From Pseudomonas sp. Os17 (GTDB lineage Bacteria; Pseudomonadota; Gammaproteobacteria; Pseudomonadales; Pseudomonadaceae): 64,000 nt of DNA. Each line of letters starts with the position of its first letter. Position 1 is the first letter of the stretch. Position numbers and translations under genes: made by a program. The DNA lies in NCBI RefSeq assembly GCF_001547895.1, contig NZ_AP014627.1:5645501-5709500 (forward strand), read 5' to 3'. Positions 50,521-59,734 of the stretch are shown in pieces. The notes under the pieces were generated by a model, which saw nothing but the letters and a program-made list of their open reading frames with translations, was not told the DNA's origin and did no database searches.

Positions 50521-52662
50521 ATGAAGTTCAAGTCGATCCAGTTTTCCGTGGCCGCCCTGGCCGGAGCCATCGTTCTCAGCGTGGTTGCAGCCCTGGTGCT
50601 GTATGCCCTGTTCTCCGGCGCCAGGACCCAGCAAATGGTGCAAGAACGCACCCAGACCCAGTTCGAGCAAGTGATCGAGCAGCGCCTGAGCGGCCTGGCC
50701 CAGACCCAGGTCAGCCAGATCCAGCGCGAACTCGAAGCGCCGCTGCTGATTGCCGGCGGCCTGGTGCGGGTCAACGCCCTGCTGGGCACTGCGGATGCGC
50801 AAGGCCGCGCCGGCCTCAACCTGAGCCGGGAACAGCTGATCGCACTGGTCAAGGAAAACGTCACCCAGAATCCGAAGATCCTCGGCGCCTACATCGCCTG
50901 GGAGCCCAATGCCATCGACCACAACGACGCGGCCTATGTCGGCACCTCGGTGGTGGGCATCGACACCACCAATGGCCGCTTTCTGCCCTGGTGGTTCCGC
51001 AACGAAGACGGCAGCCTGGGCCTGGACAAACTGGCCGACGTCAACGACCGGACCCTGCTTTCCACCGGCGTGCGCACCAGCGAGTACTACCTGTGCTCCC
51101 AGGACAGTCTCAAGTCCTGCGTCATCGACCCTGCGCCCTACAAGGTCGGCGACAAGGTGGTGATGCTCGCGTCCTTTATTCAGCCCATTCTGCTCAAGGG
51201 CAAGTTCCAGGGCATCGTCGGCGCCGACCTGTCGGTGAACTTCATCCAGGACATGCTGGTGGGCGCCAATCAGAAGCTCTACAGCGGTGCCGGCGAGATG
51301 GCACTGATTGGCGGCAACGGTCGCCTGGTGGCCTACACCAAGGATTCGAGCAAGTTCGGCGAGAAGGTCAGCGATGTACTGCCCGCAGACGCGGTGGCCA
51401 GGCTGTCCAGCCTCAAGCGCGGCGAAGTGACCTACAACGTCGACCAGGCCAACGGCAAGATTGCCCTGTATCTGCCGTTCGGCATCGGCCAGACCGACGC
51501 CAACTGGACCCTGATGCTGCAATTGCCCCTGGGGGCGGTGATGGCCGATCTGAACACCCTGCAAAATGATCTGGCCGAACAGCGCAAGGCCGACACGTTC
51601 GGCATGGCCATGGTCGGCCTGCTCATCGCCGGCCTCGGCCTGCTGGTGATCTGGCTGGTGGGCCATGGCATCGCCCGGCCACTGCGGCAGATGGTGGCCA
51701 TGCTCGACGACATCGCCCAGGGCGAAGGCGACCTGACCCGGCGCCTGACCAGCGACCGCGCCGACGAACTGGGCTCCATTGCCAAGGGCTTCAATACCTT
51801 CCTGGCCAAGCTGCAGGCGATGATCAGCCAGGTGGTGACCTCGGTGCAGAGCGTCAGCGACTCCTCGGAGCACACCGCCGACATCGCCATTCGCACCAAC
51901 CAGGGTGTGCATAAACAGATGGTGGAAATCGATCAGGTGGCCACCGCGGTGCATGAGATGACCGCCACCGCCCAGGATGTGGCGCGCAACGCGACCCAGG
52001 CCGCACAAGCCGCCAGCCATGCCGATCAGGCCGCCAGCCAGGGCATGCAGATCGTGCGCGACACCTCCAGCGCCATTGGCGCCCTGGCCGAGGAGATCGG
52101 CCGCGCGGTAGGCGTGGTGCAAACCCTGGCCAAGGACAGCGAGAACATCAACGCCATCCTGATCGCCATTCGCGGCATCGCCGAACAGACCAACCTGCTG
52201 GCCCTCAACGCGGCGATCGAGGCAGCCCGGGCCGGCGAACAGGGGCGCGGCTTTGCCGTGGTCGCCGACGAGGTGCGCAACCTGGCGCAGAAGACCCAGC
52301 AGGCCACGGAAGAAATCCAGTCGATGATCCAGCAACTGCAGCAGGGCACCCGGGAAGTGGTGCGGGTCATGGAAGACAGCCAGCACAAGACCGACCAGAG
52401 CGTGGAGCATGCGGCCAAGGCCGCCCAGGCCCTGGAAACCATCACCCAGGCCGTGTCGGTGATCAACGACATGAACACCCAGATCGCCAGCGCCGCCGAG
52501 GAGCAGAGCGCCGTGGCCGAAGACATCAACCGCAACGTGATCAACATCGGCCAGGTGGCCAACGAAGTGGCCGGCGGCGCCGACGAGTCCAGTGCGGCCA
52601 GCGCCGGGCTGACCAAGCTGGCGGAACAGCAACGCCGCCTGATCAATCAGTTCAAGGTGTAA
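50521..52662 (+). CDS. Methyl-accepting chemotaxis protein with double Cache sensor domain
   Basis: Inner-membrane chemoreceptor of 713 residues. Membrane segments at about 10-31 and 361-381 enclose a large periplasmic double-Cache-type domain (about 35-355) with two cysteines (192 and 200) that could form a disulfide. A HAMP domain (about 382-436) and the signalling helices follow, with the hairpin tip [20 protein letters not shown]. The ligand is not predictable; I see no clear amino-acid-binding motif of the PctA type. No CheR-binding pentapeptide ends the protein. Start at ATG 50521; the open frame upstream lacks a membrane signal. Confidence 0.93.
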   Translation: MKFKSIQFSVAALAGAIVLSVVAALVLYALFSGARTQQMVQERTQTQFEQVIEQRLSGLAQTQVSQIQRELEAPLLIAGGLVRVNALLGTADAQGRAGLNLSREQLIALVKENVTQNPKILGAYIAWEPNAIDHNDAAYVGTSVVGIDTTNGRFLPWWFRNEDGSLGLDKLADVNDRTLLSTGVRTSEYYLCSQDSLKSCVIDPAPYKVGDKVVMLASFIQPILLKGKFQGIVGADLSVNFIQDMLVGANQKLYSGAGEMALIGGNGRLVAYTKDSSKFGEKVSDVLPADAVARLSSLKRGEVTYNVDQANGKIALYLPFGIGQTDANWTLMLQLPLGAVMADLNTLQNDLAEQRKADTFGMAMVGLLIAGLGLLVIWLVGHGIARPLRQMVAMLDDIAQGEGDLTRRLTSDRADELGSIAKGFNTFLAKLQAMISQVVTSVQSVSDSSEHTADIAIRTNQGVHKQMVEIDQVATAVHEMTATAQDVARNATQAAQAASHADQAASQGMQIVRDTSSAIGALAEEIGRAVGVVQTLAKDSENINAILIAIRGIAEQTNLLALNAAIEAARAGEQGRGFAVVADEVRNLAQKTQQATEEIQSMIQQLQQGTREVVRVMEDSQHKTDQSVEHAAKAAQALETITQAVSVINDMNTQIASAAEEQSAVAEDINRNVINIGQVANEVAGGADESSAASAGLTKLAEQQRRLINQFKV

Positions 52663-52683
52663 GCAGGCGACCTGCCTCCCCGC

Positions 52684-52749
52684 GTAGGAGCCGGCTGCTC
52701 GGCGAAGACGCTCTCAAAAGGGCCTCTTCGCGGGCTAGCCCGCGCCTAC
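52684..52749. repeat. REP-like imperfect inverted repeat
   Basis: GTAGGAGCCGGCTGCTCGGC-type left arm (52684-52707) and a right arm ending GCCCGCGCCTAC (52726-52749). It differs in sequence from the other three REP copies but has the same layout and flanking GTAGG/CCTAC. Lies between the chemoreceptor and the YedK-like gene. Confidence 0.75.
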
Positions 52750-52785
52750 GGTTCGCTTGTGCAATCAGTGCCCGTGGCCGGTCCG

Positions 52786-53406
52786 TCAGGCCGGCGTCAG
52801 GCACTCGGGGCCGTTGAGCTTGGGATCGTTGACCAGATTGGCCAGGACCCGCTCGCGCAAGGCCGCGGGCGGGCTGGCAAGCAAGGCTTGCAGCACGTGC
52901 AACGGAGTCTCTGGATCGAGCCAGGCGTCCTGGCCGGCGGCATCGAGGATCAACGGGCGGCGCAGATTGGCTGCGGCCTGGGTCACCACCGCCGTACTCA
53001 ACCAGACCTGCTCCTGCACCGGGTAGGCCTCCCAGATCGCCGCAAAGAAGATCGACGAACCCTCCCCCGGCGTCAGCCAGTAAGGCCGCTTGCGGCTGCC
53101 ACCACGCCACTCATAGAAACCGTTGGCCGGCAGCAGGCAACGCCGCTCGCGAAATGCCTGGCGAAACATCGGCTGTTCGGCCAGGGTTTCCGCCCGGGCA
53201 TGGGCCGGTGTGCGCGACAGATCGGTGAGCCACGCCGGGGTCAGCCCCCAACGGGCCCGGGCCAGGGTGCGCTGGCCGTTTTCCGCGCGCTGGATCAGCA
53301 CCGAATCATTGGGCGAAATATTCCACTGCGCGCGCTGATCCTCGGGAAATCCCGGCAAGGCGGCAAAGGCGGGGTTCCAGCGAAACAGGGCATAACGTCC
53401 ACACAT
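52786..53406 (-). CDS. YedK/HMCES-like (SRAP domain) protein with an altered active site
   Basis: SRAP-fold protein of 206 residues from ATG 53406, which places cysteine at position 2 (MCGRYAL), as needed for DNA-protein crosslinks at abasic sites. The glutamate of NGFYEW (residue 99) is kept. Two other YedK active-site residues are changed: the asparagine of the N-A-R motif is histidine 69 (AHARAE), and the segment normally holding the catalytic histidine (IHDRMP-like) is missing between AAANL and RRPLIL. It may therefore crosslink, reverse or act differently from YedK. Confidence 0.88.
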   Translation of the reverse strand: MCGRYALFRWNPAFAALPGFPEDQRAQWNISPNDSVLIQRAENGQRTLARARWGLTPAWLTDLSRTPAHARAETLAEQPMFRQAFRERRCLLPANGFYEWRGGSRKRPYWLTPGEGSSIFFAAIWEAYPVQEQVWLSTAVVTQAAANLRRPLILDAAGQDAWLDPETPLHVLQALLASPPAALRERVLANLVNDPKLNGPECLTPA

Positions 53407-53441
53407 GGGGCAATACAACTCTCGGCAAATCGGCGCTCAGC

Positions 53442-53702
53442 CTAACAGACCAGCACCCCGGCGAAGCTGTCCGGTTCGTCAAAGGGCAATGGCAGGGCCG
53501 CATTGTACGCAGCGATCAGGGCGCGTGCCTGCTGCGCCTGATGGTCGTGCACCGACAGCCCCAGCAACCCGAACAACGGCAGCTCCCCGGCCCCGCCGAG
53601 CAGGTCGCGCCCCTGGAGGTGGGACTCGATGCCCTCGCTGGCCAGCATGCACTGGAGCAACTCGCCTTCCATCAGGTTTTCCGGCTCGTAGATGCGCTGC
53701 AT
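53442..53702 (-). CDS. DUF2007 domain-containing protein (putative signal-transducing protein)
   Basis: Small soluble protein of 86 residues with the DUF2007 pattern: RIYEPENLMEGELLQCMLASEGIE at the start (residues 3-26), then SHLQGRDL and a LFGLLGLSVHDHQAQQARALI segment. The family is annotated as possible signal-transducing or metal-related, without demonstrated function. Followed 36 bases later by the YedK-like gene and preceded 16 bases by a cysteine-rich small gene, so the three may be co-transcribed. Confidence 0.85.
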   Translation of the reverse strand: MQRIYEPENLMEGELLQCMLASEGIESHLQGRDLLGGAGELPLFGLLGLSVHDHQAQQARALIAAYNAALPLPFDEPDSFAGVLVC

Positions 53703-53717
53703 GAGAGCCTCTCCCCG

Positions 53718-53900
53718 TCAGTCGTTTTCACTGTGAACGTCGAGCATCCATTCATGGCCATCGGTCTGCAGCGTGAAGACTATCGGCCGGCAGCATACCG
53801 GGCAGTCTTCAATGTAGGTCTGGTCGCCAGCGGACAGGTCCAGAACCGCTTCCGCCTGTTCGCCACAGTAAGGGCACTGATAATGGTCGGTTTCCAGCAT
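53718..53900 (-). CDS. CPXCG-motif cysteine-rich protein
   Basis: 60-residue zinc-ribbon-like protein. Two cysteine pairs, CPYCG (9-13) and CPVCC (33-37), would form one metal site; the middle has a Y-I-E-D element (TYIEDCPVC). It matches the small CPXCG family common in gammaproteobacteria, function unknown. First gene of a probable three-gene unit with DUF2007 and YedK-like genes. Confidence 0.86.
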   Translation of the reverse strand: MLETDHYQCPYCGEQAEAVLDLSAGDQTYIEDCPVCCRPIVFTLQTDGHEWMLDVHSEND

Positions 53901-53925
53901 CGCCGTCTCCAGAGTGACTTATGCG

Positions 53926-53931
53926 TATAAT
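53926..53931 (+). promoter_or_regulatory. Candidate -10 element for the acyltransferase gene
   Basis: A perfect TATAAT sits about 110 bases before the acyltransferase ATG, preceded by TGCG. No good -35 hexamer is found at standard spacing, so this is tentative. Confidence 0.35.
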
Positions 53932-54041
53932 CGCCGGTCTATTTGCAGGGCTTTTTTGTCTGAACCGCATTTTCAGACCGTGCCCGCTTTTTTTCGATCC
54001 GAACCTTTACTTACCCTAGCCGTTTCTAACAAGAGAGCATG

Positions 54042-55205
54042 ATGGGCGAATTCGATGCCATCCGACCTTACCACGACAGCGAAGTACCAGCGGTGCTGGC
54101 CCGGCTGCTCAGCGACAAGGCGTTTCTAGATATCCTCACCCACTTTCGCTTCCCGCGTTTTGCCAACACGTTCGGCTGGCTGCTAAAACCCCTGATCGCC
54201 CATCGCCTGCGCCGCGAGTTCGCCGGAGTCACTTCGGTGGCCACGTTGCAGGACAAGGTCGAGTTCTACGTCGACCACACCATCGAACGCGCCACCGACG
54301 GCGTGACCTACACCGGCGTCGAGCAGTTCAAGTCGGGCACCGCCTATGTATTCCTGGCCAACCATCGCGACATCGTCATGGACCCGGCCTTCGTCAACTA
54401 CGCGGTGTATCACGCCGGCCTGCCGACGCCACGCATCGCCATTGGCGACAACCTGCTGCAGAAGCCGTTTGTCAGCGACCTGATGCGCCTGAACAAGAGT
54501 TTCATCGTGCACCGCTCCATCAGCGGTCGTCGGGAAAAACTCGCGGCCTACCAATTGCTCTCGGCCTATATCAACCACTCGATCCGCAACGACGGCCAGT
54601 CGATCTGGATCGCCCAGGCCGAAGGCCGGGCCAAGGATGGCGACGACCGCACCGAGTCGGCCATCCTCAAGATGTTCCACATGAGCCGCAAGGACGAGCC
54701 GTTTGGCGAGGTGATCCGCTCGCTGAACCTGACCCCGGTGTCCATCAGCTACGAATACGACCCTTGCGACCAGGCCAAGGCTCGCGAGCTGTATATCCGC
54801 GCCACCACCGGCAGCTACACCAAGGCCCCGGGCGAGGACGACGTGAGCATCGCCAAGGGCATCACCGGCTACAAGGGCCGGGTCCACGTGAACTTCGCCG
54901 CTCCCATCAGCGCCCTGTTCGAAGACACCAAGCAACTGGCGATGGAAATGGACCGGCAGATTCTCGGCGGCTACCGCCTGTTCCCGGTGCACTACCTGGC
55001 TTACGCCCAGTGGAGCGACGCCGACCCGCAACTGCAGGTTCCGGCCGCCGCCGAAGTGTTCCCGGCGCAGGAACTGGCCAAGGCCGAGGCAGAATGGCAA
55101 CGCCGACTGGATGCCTGTCCGCCGGAGCACCGCCCTTATCTGGTGCTGCAATACGCCAACCCGGTACGCAACCAGTACCGTGTCAAGGCCGGCCTGGCGC
55201 TGTAA
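54042..55205 (+). CDS. Glycerol-3-phosphate/lysophosphatidate-type acyltransferase
   Basis: PlsC/PlsB-superfamily acyltransferase of 387 residues with no clear membrane segment apart from hydrophobic patches near 40-55. The acceptor motif reads NHRDIVMD (107-114), so histidine 108 and aspartate 114 are five residues apart rather than the canonical four. EGRAKDGDDRTE matches the second substrate-binding motif. Length is greater than simple PlsC proteins (about 240). ATG 54042 is chosen over 54039 for ribosome-site spacing. It is probably phospholipid-related; exact acceptor unknown. Confidence 0.85.
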   Translation: MGEFDAIRPYHDSEVPAVLARLLSDKAFLDILTHFRFPRFANTFGWLLKPLIAHRLRREFAGVTSVATLQDKVEFYVDHTIERATDGVTYTGVEQFKSGTAYVFLANHRDIVMDPAFVNYAVYHAGLPTPRIAIGDNLLQKPFVSDLMRLNKSFIVHRSISGRREKLAAYQLLSAYINHSIRNDGQSIWIAQAEGRAKDGDDRTESAILKMFHMSRKDEPFGEVIRSLNLTPVSISYEYDPCDQAKARELYIRATTGSYTKAPGEDDVSIAKGITGYKGRVHVNFAAPISALFEDTKQLAMEMDRQILGGYRLFPVHYLAYAQWSDADPQLQVPAAAEVFPAQELAKAEAEWQRRLDACPPEHRPYLVLQYANPVRNQYRVKAGLAL

Positions 55206-55222
55206 GCGCGGCCCCGCAACGC

Positions 55223-55248
55223 ACAACGGCGCCCATGGGCGCCGTTGT
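55223..55248. terminator. Perfect palindrome between convergent genes
   Basis: A perfect 26-base palindrome with 11-base arms ACAACGGCGCC and a CATG centre, 18 bases after the acyltransferase stop. The T tract is poor (TCGTCTCT), so it is a weak terminator or a 3'-end stabiliser. Confidence 0.5.
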
Positions 55249-55271
55249 CGTCTCTGCAGCTTGGTGCCGGA

Positions 55272-55559
55272 TCAGAAACGCGTGCTGATCCAGGACACCA
55301 GCAGCGCCAGCCCCAGGCAGGCGAAACCGAAACGATAGAAGAAGCGATTGATGCGCACAGTGGCGGGATCCAGCATCAGCAGCGGCTGATCCACGGCCCG
55401 GTCTTCACTCTGGGTGGCCAGGTTGGCCAGGGCCCGCTGTTCGCGGCGGCGGGTGGCATGCAACAGCCAGCTGCCCGGACAGGCGAACAACAGGGCCAGC
55501 AGGTTGATCAATTTGGCGGGGTGGGCGTTGAACATCGACCAGATCAGTTGCAGCGACAT
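55272..55559 (-). CDS. Small membrane protein, unknown function
   Basis: Not recognised. The 95-residue product has two hydrophobic segments (about residues 16-32 and 74-90) with a charged middle (ATRRREQRALANLATQSEDRA). The start at 55559 follows GAGG at six or so bases; an ATG at 55562 is adjacent. Codon use is typical of the genome. It is convergent with the acyltransferase. Confidence 0.7.
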   Translation of the reverse strand: MSLQLIWSMFNAHPAKLINLLALLFACPGSWLLHATRRREQRALANLATQSEDRAVDQPLLMLDPATVRINRFFYRFGFACLGLALLVSWISTRF

Positions 55560-55747
55560 CATGAACCTCGAAGGAAAACCGCATTCGGGTCGCCGAGTGC
55601 ACCCGCGCGCAGATTCTACTCAATCGCCGTCGAATCGCGGGGGGCTTTCCGACCAGTAACGAGGCACGGGGCAATTAATTTAAAGCGTCATCTTTTCGTC
55701 ATCCAAACAAGCCAGTCTGTCGCCCCTCGAAACCCACGGAGCTTGTC

Positions 55748-55954
55748 ATGCTGCACGCAGAAAACCAGGATCGCCTCTACCTGATCACCCCCAGCGAAGA
55801 ACAGCAGGCGCTGGTGGGCGCCCTGGCCTTCAATGTTCAGGACCGGCACTGGCTGGTGTATTGCGCACTGGGCGGCCATCAGCACGCGGATCTCCCGGAA
55901 ACCGACCTGCTGACCGGCATCAGCATGTTGGACTTCTACGTCGAAGCGGCCTGA
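55748..55954 (+). CDS. Small hypothetical protein
   Basis: Not recognised. The 68-residue soluble product reads like a single small alpha/beta domain (LYLITPSEEQQALVGALAF then HWLVYCALGG and a C-terminal ISMLDFYVE). GGAG lies seven bases before the ATG. Followed by a terminator shared with the convergent yajG gene. Coding support is the ribosome site, codon use and position. Confidence 0.65.
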   Translation: MLHAENQDRLYLITPSEEQQALVGALAFNVQDRHWLVYCALGGHQHADLPETDLLTGISMLDFYVEAA

Positions 55955-55966
55955 GACACGACCAAC

Positions 55967-56000
55967 AAAAAGCCCGGCGGCCTGAAGGGGCAACCGGGCT
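55967..56000 (-). terminator. Intrinsic terminator after yajG
   Basis: 7-bp stem AGCCCGG/CCGGGCT with a partly paired interior, followed on the minus strand by five T. It also lies just after the plus-strand gene ending at 55954. Confidence 0.82.
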
Positions 56001-56044
56001 TCTGTCGACTGGGCCGGCAACGGATCCAGGTCCGTTGCAGCGCC

Positions 56045-56629
56045 TTATTCGCCGAGGATCTGACCGATGGTCGGGTCCTTGAACAGGCGGGTCAGCGCAT
56101 CGCTCAACACATCGCCCACCAGCTTGGTGTTGGTGTCCTGGTTCGGCGCCATGCCGAAACGCTGGTCCAGGGACGCGCCATAGCGACCGCTGTAGCGGCG
56201 GTTGGCGTTTTGCACATCGGATCGGAAGGTCGCGCCAATGGTGGCCTCGGTCACGTACAGGCCTTCTTTAGGCGACTGGTACTTGAGCTCGGCCAGGGTC
56301 ACGGTCAATTGCGGGGCGTTGCTGCCTCCAGCCGTCGGGGTGAAGCCCAGCAGGCGCACCGCCGCTTCGGCCTGGGCCTGCAGCTTCGGCAGGATCTGCG
56401 CGCTCTGCACGGTAATGGCGCTGGTTTCCGGATACAGGCCGCCACGGGTGCCCAGGGTCGGCGACGGACGTCCATCCACCACCTTCACCACCACCGGCTG
56501 ACCATGGCCGACAGGCGCCAGCTGAGTGGTGAGCTTCGGCTCCGGGCTCAGTTGTTGCGGGCTGTGGGCGCAACCCACCAGCGACAGGCTGGTCACAGTG
56601 ATCAAACCGAACAACAGGCGTTGCAACAT
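56045..56629 (-). CDS. YajG-family lipoprotein
   Basis: Outer-membrane-type lipoprotein of 194 residues with lipobox LVGC (cysteine 20). The mature part has the YajG family pattern, including VVKVVDGRP and the C-terminal SDALTRLFKDPTIGQIL. Function unknown; in E. coli yajG is upstream of ampG, but ampG is not here. The start at 56629 has GGAG eight bases upstream; an ATG at 56635 is also possible but too close to that site. Confidence 0.86.
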   Translation of the reverse strand: MLQRLLFGLITVTSLSLVGCAHSPQQLSPEPKLTTQLAPVGHGQPVVVKVVDGRPSPTLGTRGGLYPETSAITVQSAQILPKLQAQAEAAVRLLGFTPTAGGSNAPQLTVTLAELKYQSPKEGLYVTEATIGATFRSDVQNANRRYSGRYGASLDQRFGMAPNQDTNTKLVGDVLSDALTRLFKDPTIGQILGE

Positions 56630-56835
56630 GCTCATCTCTCCAGGAATCAGGCACAAACAGGCCCGCAGTATAGCGGTGCACAACCGCGACGAACCAGCGT
56701 CGGGCACGAGTTAGTCAAGACTCAGACAGGTGCCGTACAAGCGGGTTCCTGTAACCTGCCTTTCACCCGCGATACATCATCATGTAACGGTTCAAGGTCA
56801 TTCTTATCGTCAATGACACAATCAGGTGCCTGGTC

Positions 56836-57069
56836 ATGAACTTCCTCCGCTCCCTGTTCGCCCCGCGTCAGTCATTTCGCAGCTTCGCCTTGCTGGACAG
56901 CCAGGGACGCTGCCAGGCCTTCAAGCATTGTCTCGCCGCCCCGGTGGGCGACGGCTGGGTGGAAATCCGGGAGGTTCGCCTGAACTGGTTGCACCAGCCA
57001 TTGCCCGCCAGCGCTTGGATCAGCCCACGCAGCAGCGGCCCTGTGGTGCAACCGATACTGGCCACCTGA
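56836..57069 (+). CDS. Small hypothetical protein
   Basis: Not recognised. The 77-residue product is basic at the N-terminus (FLRSLFAPRQSFRSFAL) and has the core GWVEIREVRLNWLHQPLP. AGG lies about nine bases before the ATG. Codon use fits the genome. It stands alone before the long region upstream of mqo. Confidence 0.6.
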   Translation: MNFLRSLFAPRQSFRSFALLDSQGRCQAFKHCLAAPVGDGWVEIREVRLNWLHQPLPASAWISPRSSGPVVQPILAT

Positions 57070-57805
57070 CCAACAGCCTAATAAAAGTCACGAAACAGGA
57101 TCATTTCTGCGCATTTCTTCGTTACAATCTCCCCCCGATTATAAGGACGTCTCCTGATCGGGCCTCGCAGTACCGCCAACGCCACTGCATTGGCACCCCG
57201 CACCGCCCACAGAGAGCCGCCCACACAGATCGAGTGAAGCTGGCGTGCTTGCTGTACCACCTTGCAAACCTCCACTTTTCGCGAATCTGCAGAGCTGCCA
57301 TTGCTCGGCCACTGAATTTTGCCCGTTGTGCCCGCGTGCATTGCATGCCGGCAACACCGCTCGGGCCAGGTGCCAGGCCGAGGCAGCCCTTTTTTGAGGT
57401 TCACGTCTTCAAAAGAGCGTGAAAAAACGGGTTTTCACAACTTCACAAGAGTGTGGCGAGCAAATGAATAGTTTTGCGTCTGAACTGGCACCATTGGCCT
57501 CTACAACAGCCCGATTACACAGGACCGAGCACTCCTCAAGAACTGGTGCTTGAAGCCTGTCCGCTGACGGATTTGGTTGCACGAGCGGATGTATCGACCA
57601 TAAGTCGAATTGCCCGAAGCGCCCCGAGATGCGTTCATATGCACCTTGAGGCCCGGTTGGCAGCGTCCGCAGTAGTTGCAAAGAATTGCGAAGATTCGGA
57701 CATGGCGATCCTGGCCATGGGTAACCTGGGGCATTACGTGAACCGCCCCGTCACTCCTGGCAGCCATGCCGTCAATTTGGTGCTGCAGATTTTGGAGACG
57801 CGTTA
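57070..57805. other. Long region upstream of mqo without a confident gene
   Basis: 736 bases, richer in AT than the flanks and with codon statistics unlike the genome. Features seen: a run CTCCCCCC after TTACAAT near 57122-57136, a hairpin GTGAAAA-loop-TTTTCAC (57419-57438), and an open frame from TTG 57474 to a TAA at 57804-57806 that overlaps the mqo ATG as TAATG. The frame encodes 110 residues of low resemblance to anything I know. It may be a regulatory leader, a small RNA locus or a poorly conserved coupled ORF. Confidence 0.5.
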
Positions 57806-59317
57806 ATGGCGCATAACGAAGCAGTAGACGTCGTATTGGTTGGGGCCGGCATCATGAGTGCCACCCTCGCTGTACTGCTCAAGGAGCTCGACCCCGCGAT
57901 CAAGCTGGAAGTCGTCGAGCTGATGGATTCGGGTGCCGCGGAGAGTTCCAACCCGTGGAACAACGCCGGTACCGGCCACGCCGGCCTCTGTGAGCTGAAC
58001 TACACGCCACAGGCCGCCGATGGCAGCATCGACATCAAGAAAGCCGTGCACATCAATACCCAGTTCGAAGTGTCGAAACAGTTCTGGTCCTACCTGACCA
58101 AGAAAGGCACCTTCGGTTCGTCCAAGTCCTTCATCAGCCCGGTGCCGCACCTGAGCTTCGTGCAGGGCGACAAGGGTGTGTCCTTCCTCAAGAAGCGGTT
58201 TGAAGTGCTGAGCCAGCACCACGCTTTCGCGGACATGGAATACACCGAAGACAAGGCCAAGATGGCCGAGTGGATGCCACTGATGATGCCGGGCCGCCCG
58301 GCGGACGAAACCATCGCCGCGACCCGGGTGATCAACGGCACCGACGTCAACTTCGGCGCTCTGACCAACCAGTTGCTCAAGCACCTGACCAGCGCACCCG
58401 ATGCCCAGGTCAAGTACTGCAAGCGCGTGACCGGCCTCAAGCGCAATAAGGACAACGGCTGGACCGTGAGCATCAAGGACGTCAACAGCGGCAACAGCCG
58501 CGAAGTCGACGCCAAGTTCGTGTTCCTCGGCGCCGGCGGCGCGGCGCTGCCGCTGCTGCAGGCTTCCGGCATTGAAGAAAGCAAGGGCTTCGGCGGCTTC
58601 CCGGTGAGCGGCCAATGGCTGCGTTGCGACAACCCGGAAGTGGTCAAGCAGCACCAGGCCAAGGTCTACAGCCAGGCCGCGGTGGGTTCGCCGCCGATGT
58701 CGGTGCCGCACCTGGACACCCGCGTGGTCGACGGCAAGAAGTCCCTGCTGTTCGGACCTTATGCCGGCTTCACCACCAAGTTCCTCAAGCACGGCTCGTT
58801 TCTCGACCTGCCAATGTCGGTTCGCGCCGGCAACATCGGCCCAATGCTGGCCGTGGCCCGGGACAACATGGACCTGACCAAGTACCTGGTCAGCGAAGTC
58901 ATGCAGTCCATGGAACAGCGCCTGGAGTCCCTGCGCCGCTTCTATCCACAGGCCAAGGCCGAAGACTGGCGCCTGGAAGTGGCCGGGCAACGGGTACAGA
59001 TCATCAAGAAAGACCCGAAGAAAGGCGGCATCCTGCAGTTCGGCACCGAGCTGGTGGCGGCCAAGGACGGCTCTCTGGCCGCCCTGCTCGGCGCCTCTCC
59101 GGGTGCATCGGTGACCGTGTCGATCATGCTGGAACTGATCGAACGCTGCTTCCCGGCCAAGGCCAGCGGCGAATGGGCCGCCAAGCTCAAGGAAATTTTC
59201 CCGGCACGGGAGAAGGCCCTGGAAACCGACGCAGCGCTGTATCACAAGATCAACAGCGAAAATAACCTGAGCCTGGAGCTGGTCGAGCCAAGCAAGGAAA
59301 CCGAAAGCTGCGCCTGA
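57806..59317 (+). CDS. mqo: Malate:quinone oxidoreductase
   Basis: FAD-dependent peripheral membrane enzyme that oxidises L-malate to oxaloacetate and reduces quinone, the main malate oxidation route in Pseudomonas. The 503-residue product has the N-terminal FAD-binding motif [17 protein letters not shown] (about residues 9-25), the [20 protein letters not shown] region and the C-terminal [24 protein letters not shown] lies eight bases before the ATG, which overlaps the TAA of a preceding open frame. Confidence 0.97.
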   Translation: MAHNEAVDVVLVGAGIMSATLAVLLKELDPAIKLEVVELMDSGAAESSNPWNNAGTGHAGLCELNYTPQAADGSIDIKKAVHINTQFEVSKQFWSYLTKKGTFGSSKSFISPVPHLSFVQGDKGVSFLKKRFEVLSQHHAFADMEYTEDKAKMAEWMPLMMPGRPADETIAATRVINGTDVNFGALTNQLLKHLTSAPDAQVKYCKRVTGLKRNKDNGWTVSIKDVNSGNSREVDAKFVFLGAGGAALPLLQASGIEESKGFGGFPVSGQWLRCDNPEVVKQHQAKVYSQAAVGSPPMSVPHLDTRVVDGKKSLLFGPYAGFTTKFLKHGSFLDLPMSVRAGNIGPMLAVARDNMDLTKYLVSEVMQSMEQRLESLRRFYPQAKAEDWRLEVAGQRVQIIKKDPKKGGILQFGTELVAAKDGSLAALLGASPGASVTVSIMLELIERCFPAKASGEWAAKLKEIFPAREKALETDAALYHKINSENNLSLELVEPSKETESCA

Positions 59318-59329
59318 TCCGCCGCCCAT

Positions 59330-59367
59330 AAAAAACGCCCGTCCTGTGCAGGTCGGGGCGTTTTTTT
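59330..59367. terminator. Bidirectional terminator between mqo and the PA4642-type gene
   Basis: Stem CGCCC/GGGCG with an inner CCTG/CAGG stem (59336-59360), preceded by six A and followed by seven T, so it works for both convergent genes. Confidence 0.9.
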
Positions 59368-59383
59368 ATGCGTTTTGAACGAC

Positions 59384-59671
59384 TCAGCCGCGGGCGTTGT
59401 TCATCAGCTCGATGTAGTCGGCGGCGTTGCGCTGATCCTTGATCAGGTCAACGAAGGTCTGGCCGTGCTCATCCTTGCCGTCCAGGTCCAGGCCGGCTTC
59501 GAGGAAGAAGACCAGGAAGCGCTCGAAGTCGTCGATGCGCAGACCACGATAGGCCTTGATCAGCTTGTGCAGGGACGGCGAAGTGGCGTCGACCGGCTCG
59601 AAATCGAGGAACAATTTGATCTGCTCGTCGCTGATCTCGTCACCAATCACTTGTTTCTTATCTTTACGCAT
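59384..59671 (-). CDS. PA4642-family conserved protein
   Basis: Small soluble acidic protein of 95 residues (MRKDKKQVIGDEIS start). It looks all-helical, with SLHKLIKAYRGLRIDDFERFLVFF in the middle (residues 33-56) and DEHGQTFVDLIKDQRNAADYI near the end, an ankyrin-like helix pair. It is conserved in Pseudomonas at this place next to mqo; function unknown. Confidence 0.85.
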   Translation of the reverse strand: MRKDKKQVIGDEISDEQIKLFLDFEPVDATSPSLHKLIKAYRGLRIDDFERFLVFFLEAGLDLDGKDEHGQTFVDLIKDQRNAADYIELMNNARG

Positions 59672-59734
59672 CGCCGACTCCAGCTCGCAGACATTACACG
59701 GGGCCGGCAGTTTACCCTCAGCCTGCCTCGGGCC

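Noticed and set aside
57474..57806. 110-codon open frame before mqo as an annotated gene
   Set aside because: TTG start without a ribosome site, codon use unlike the genome and no recognisable family; kept only as a finding because of its TAATG junction with mqo.
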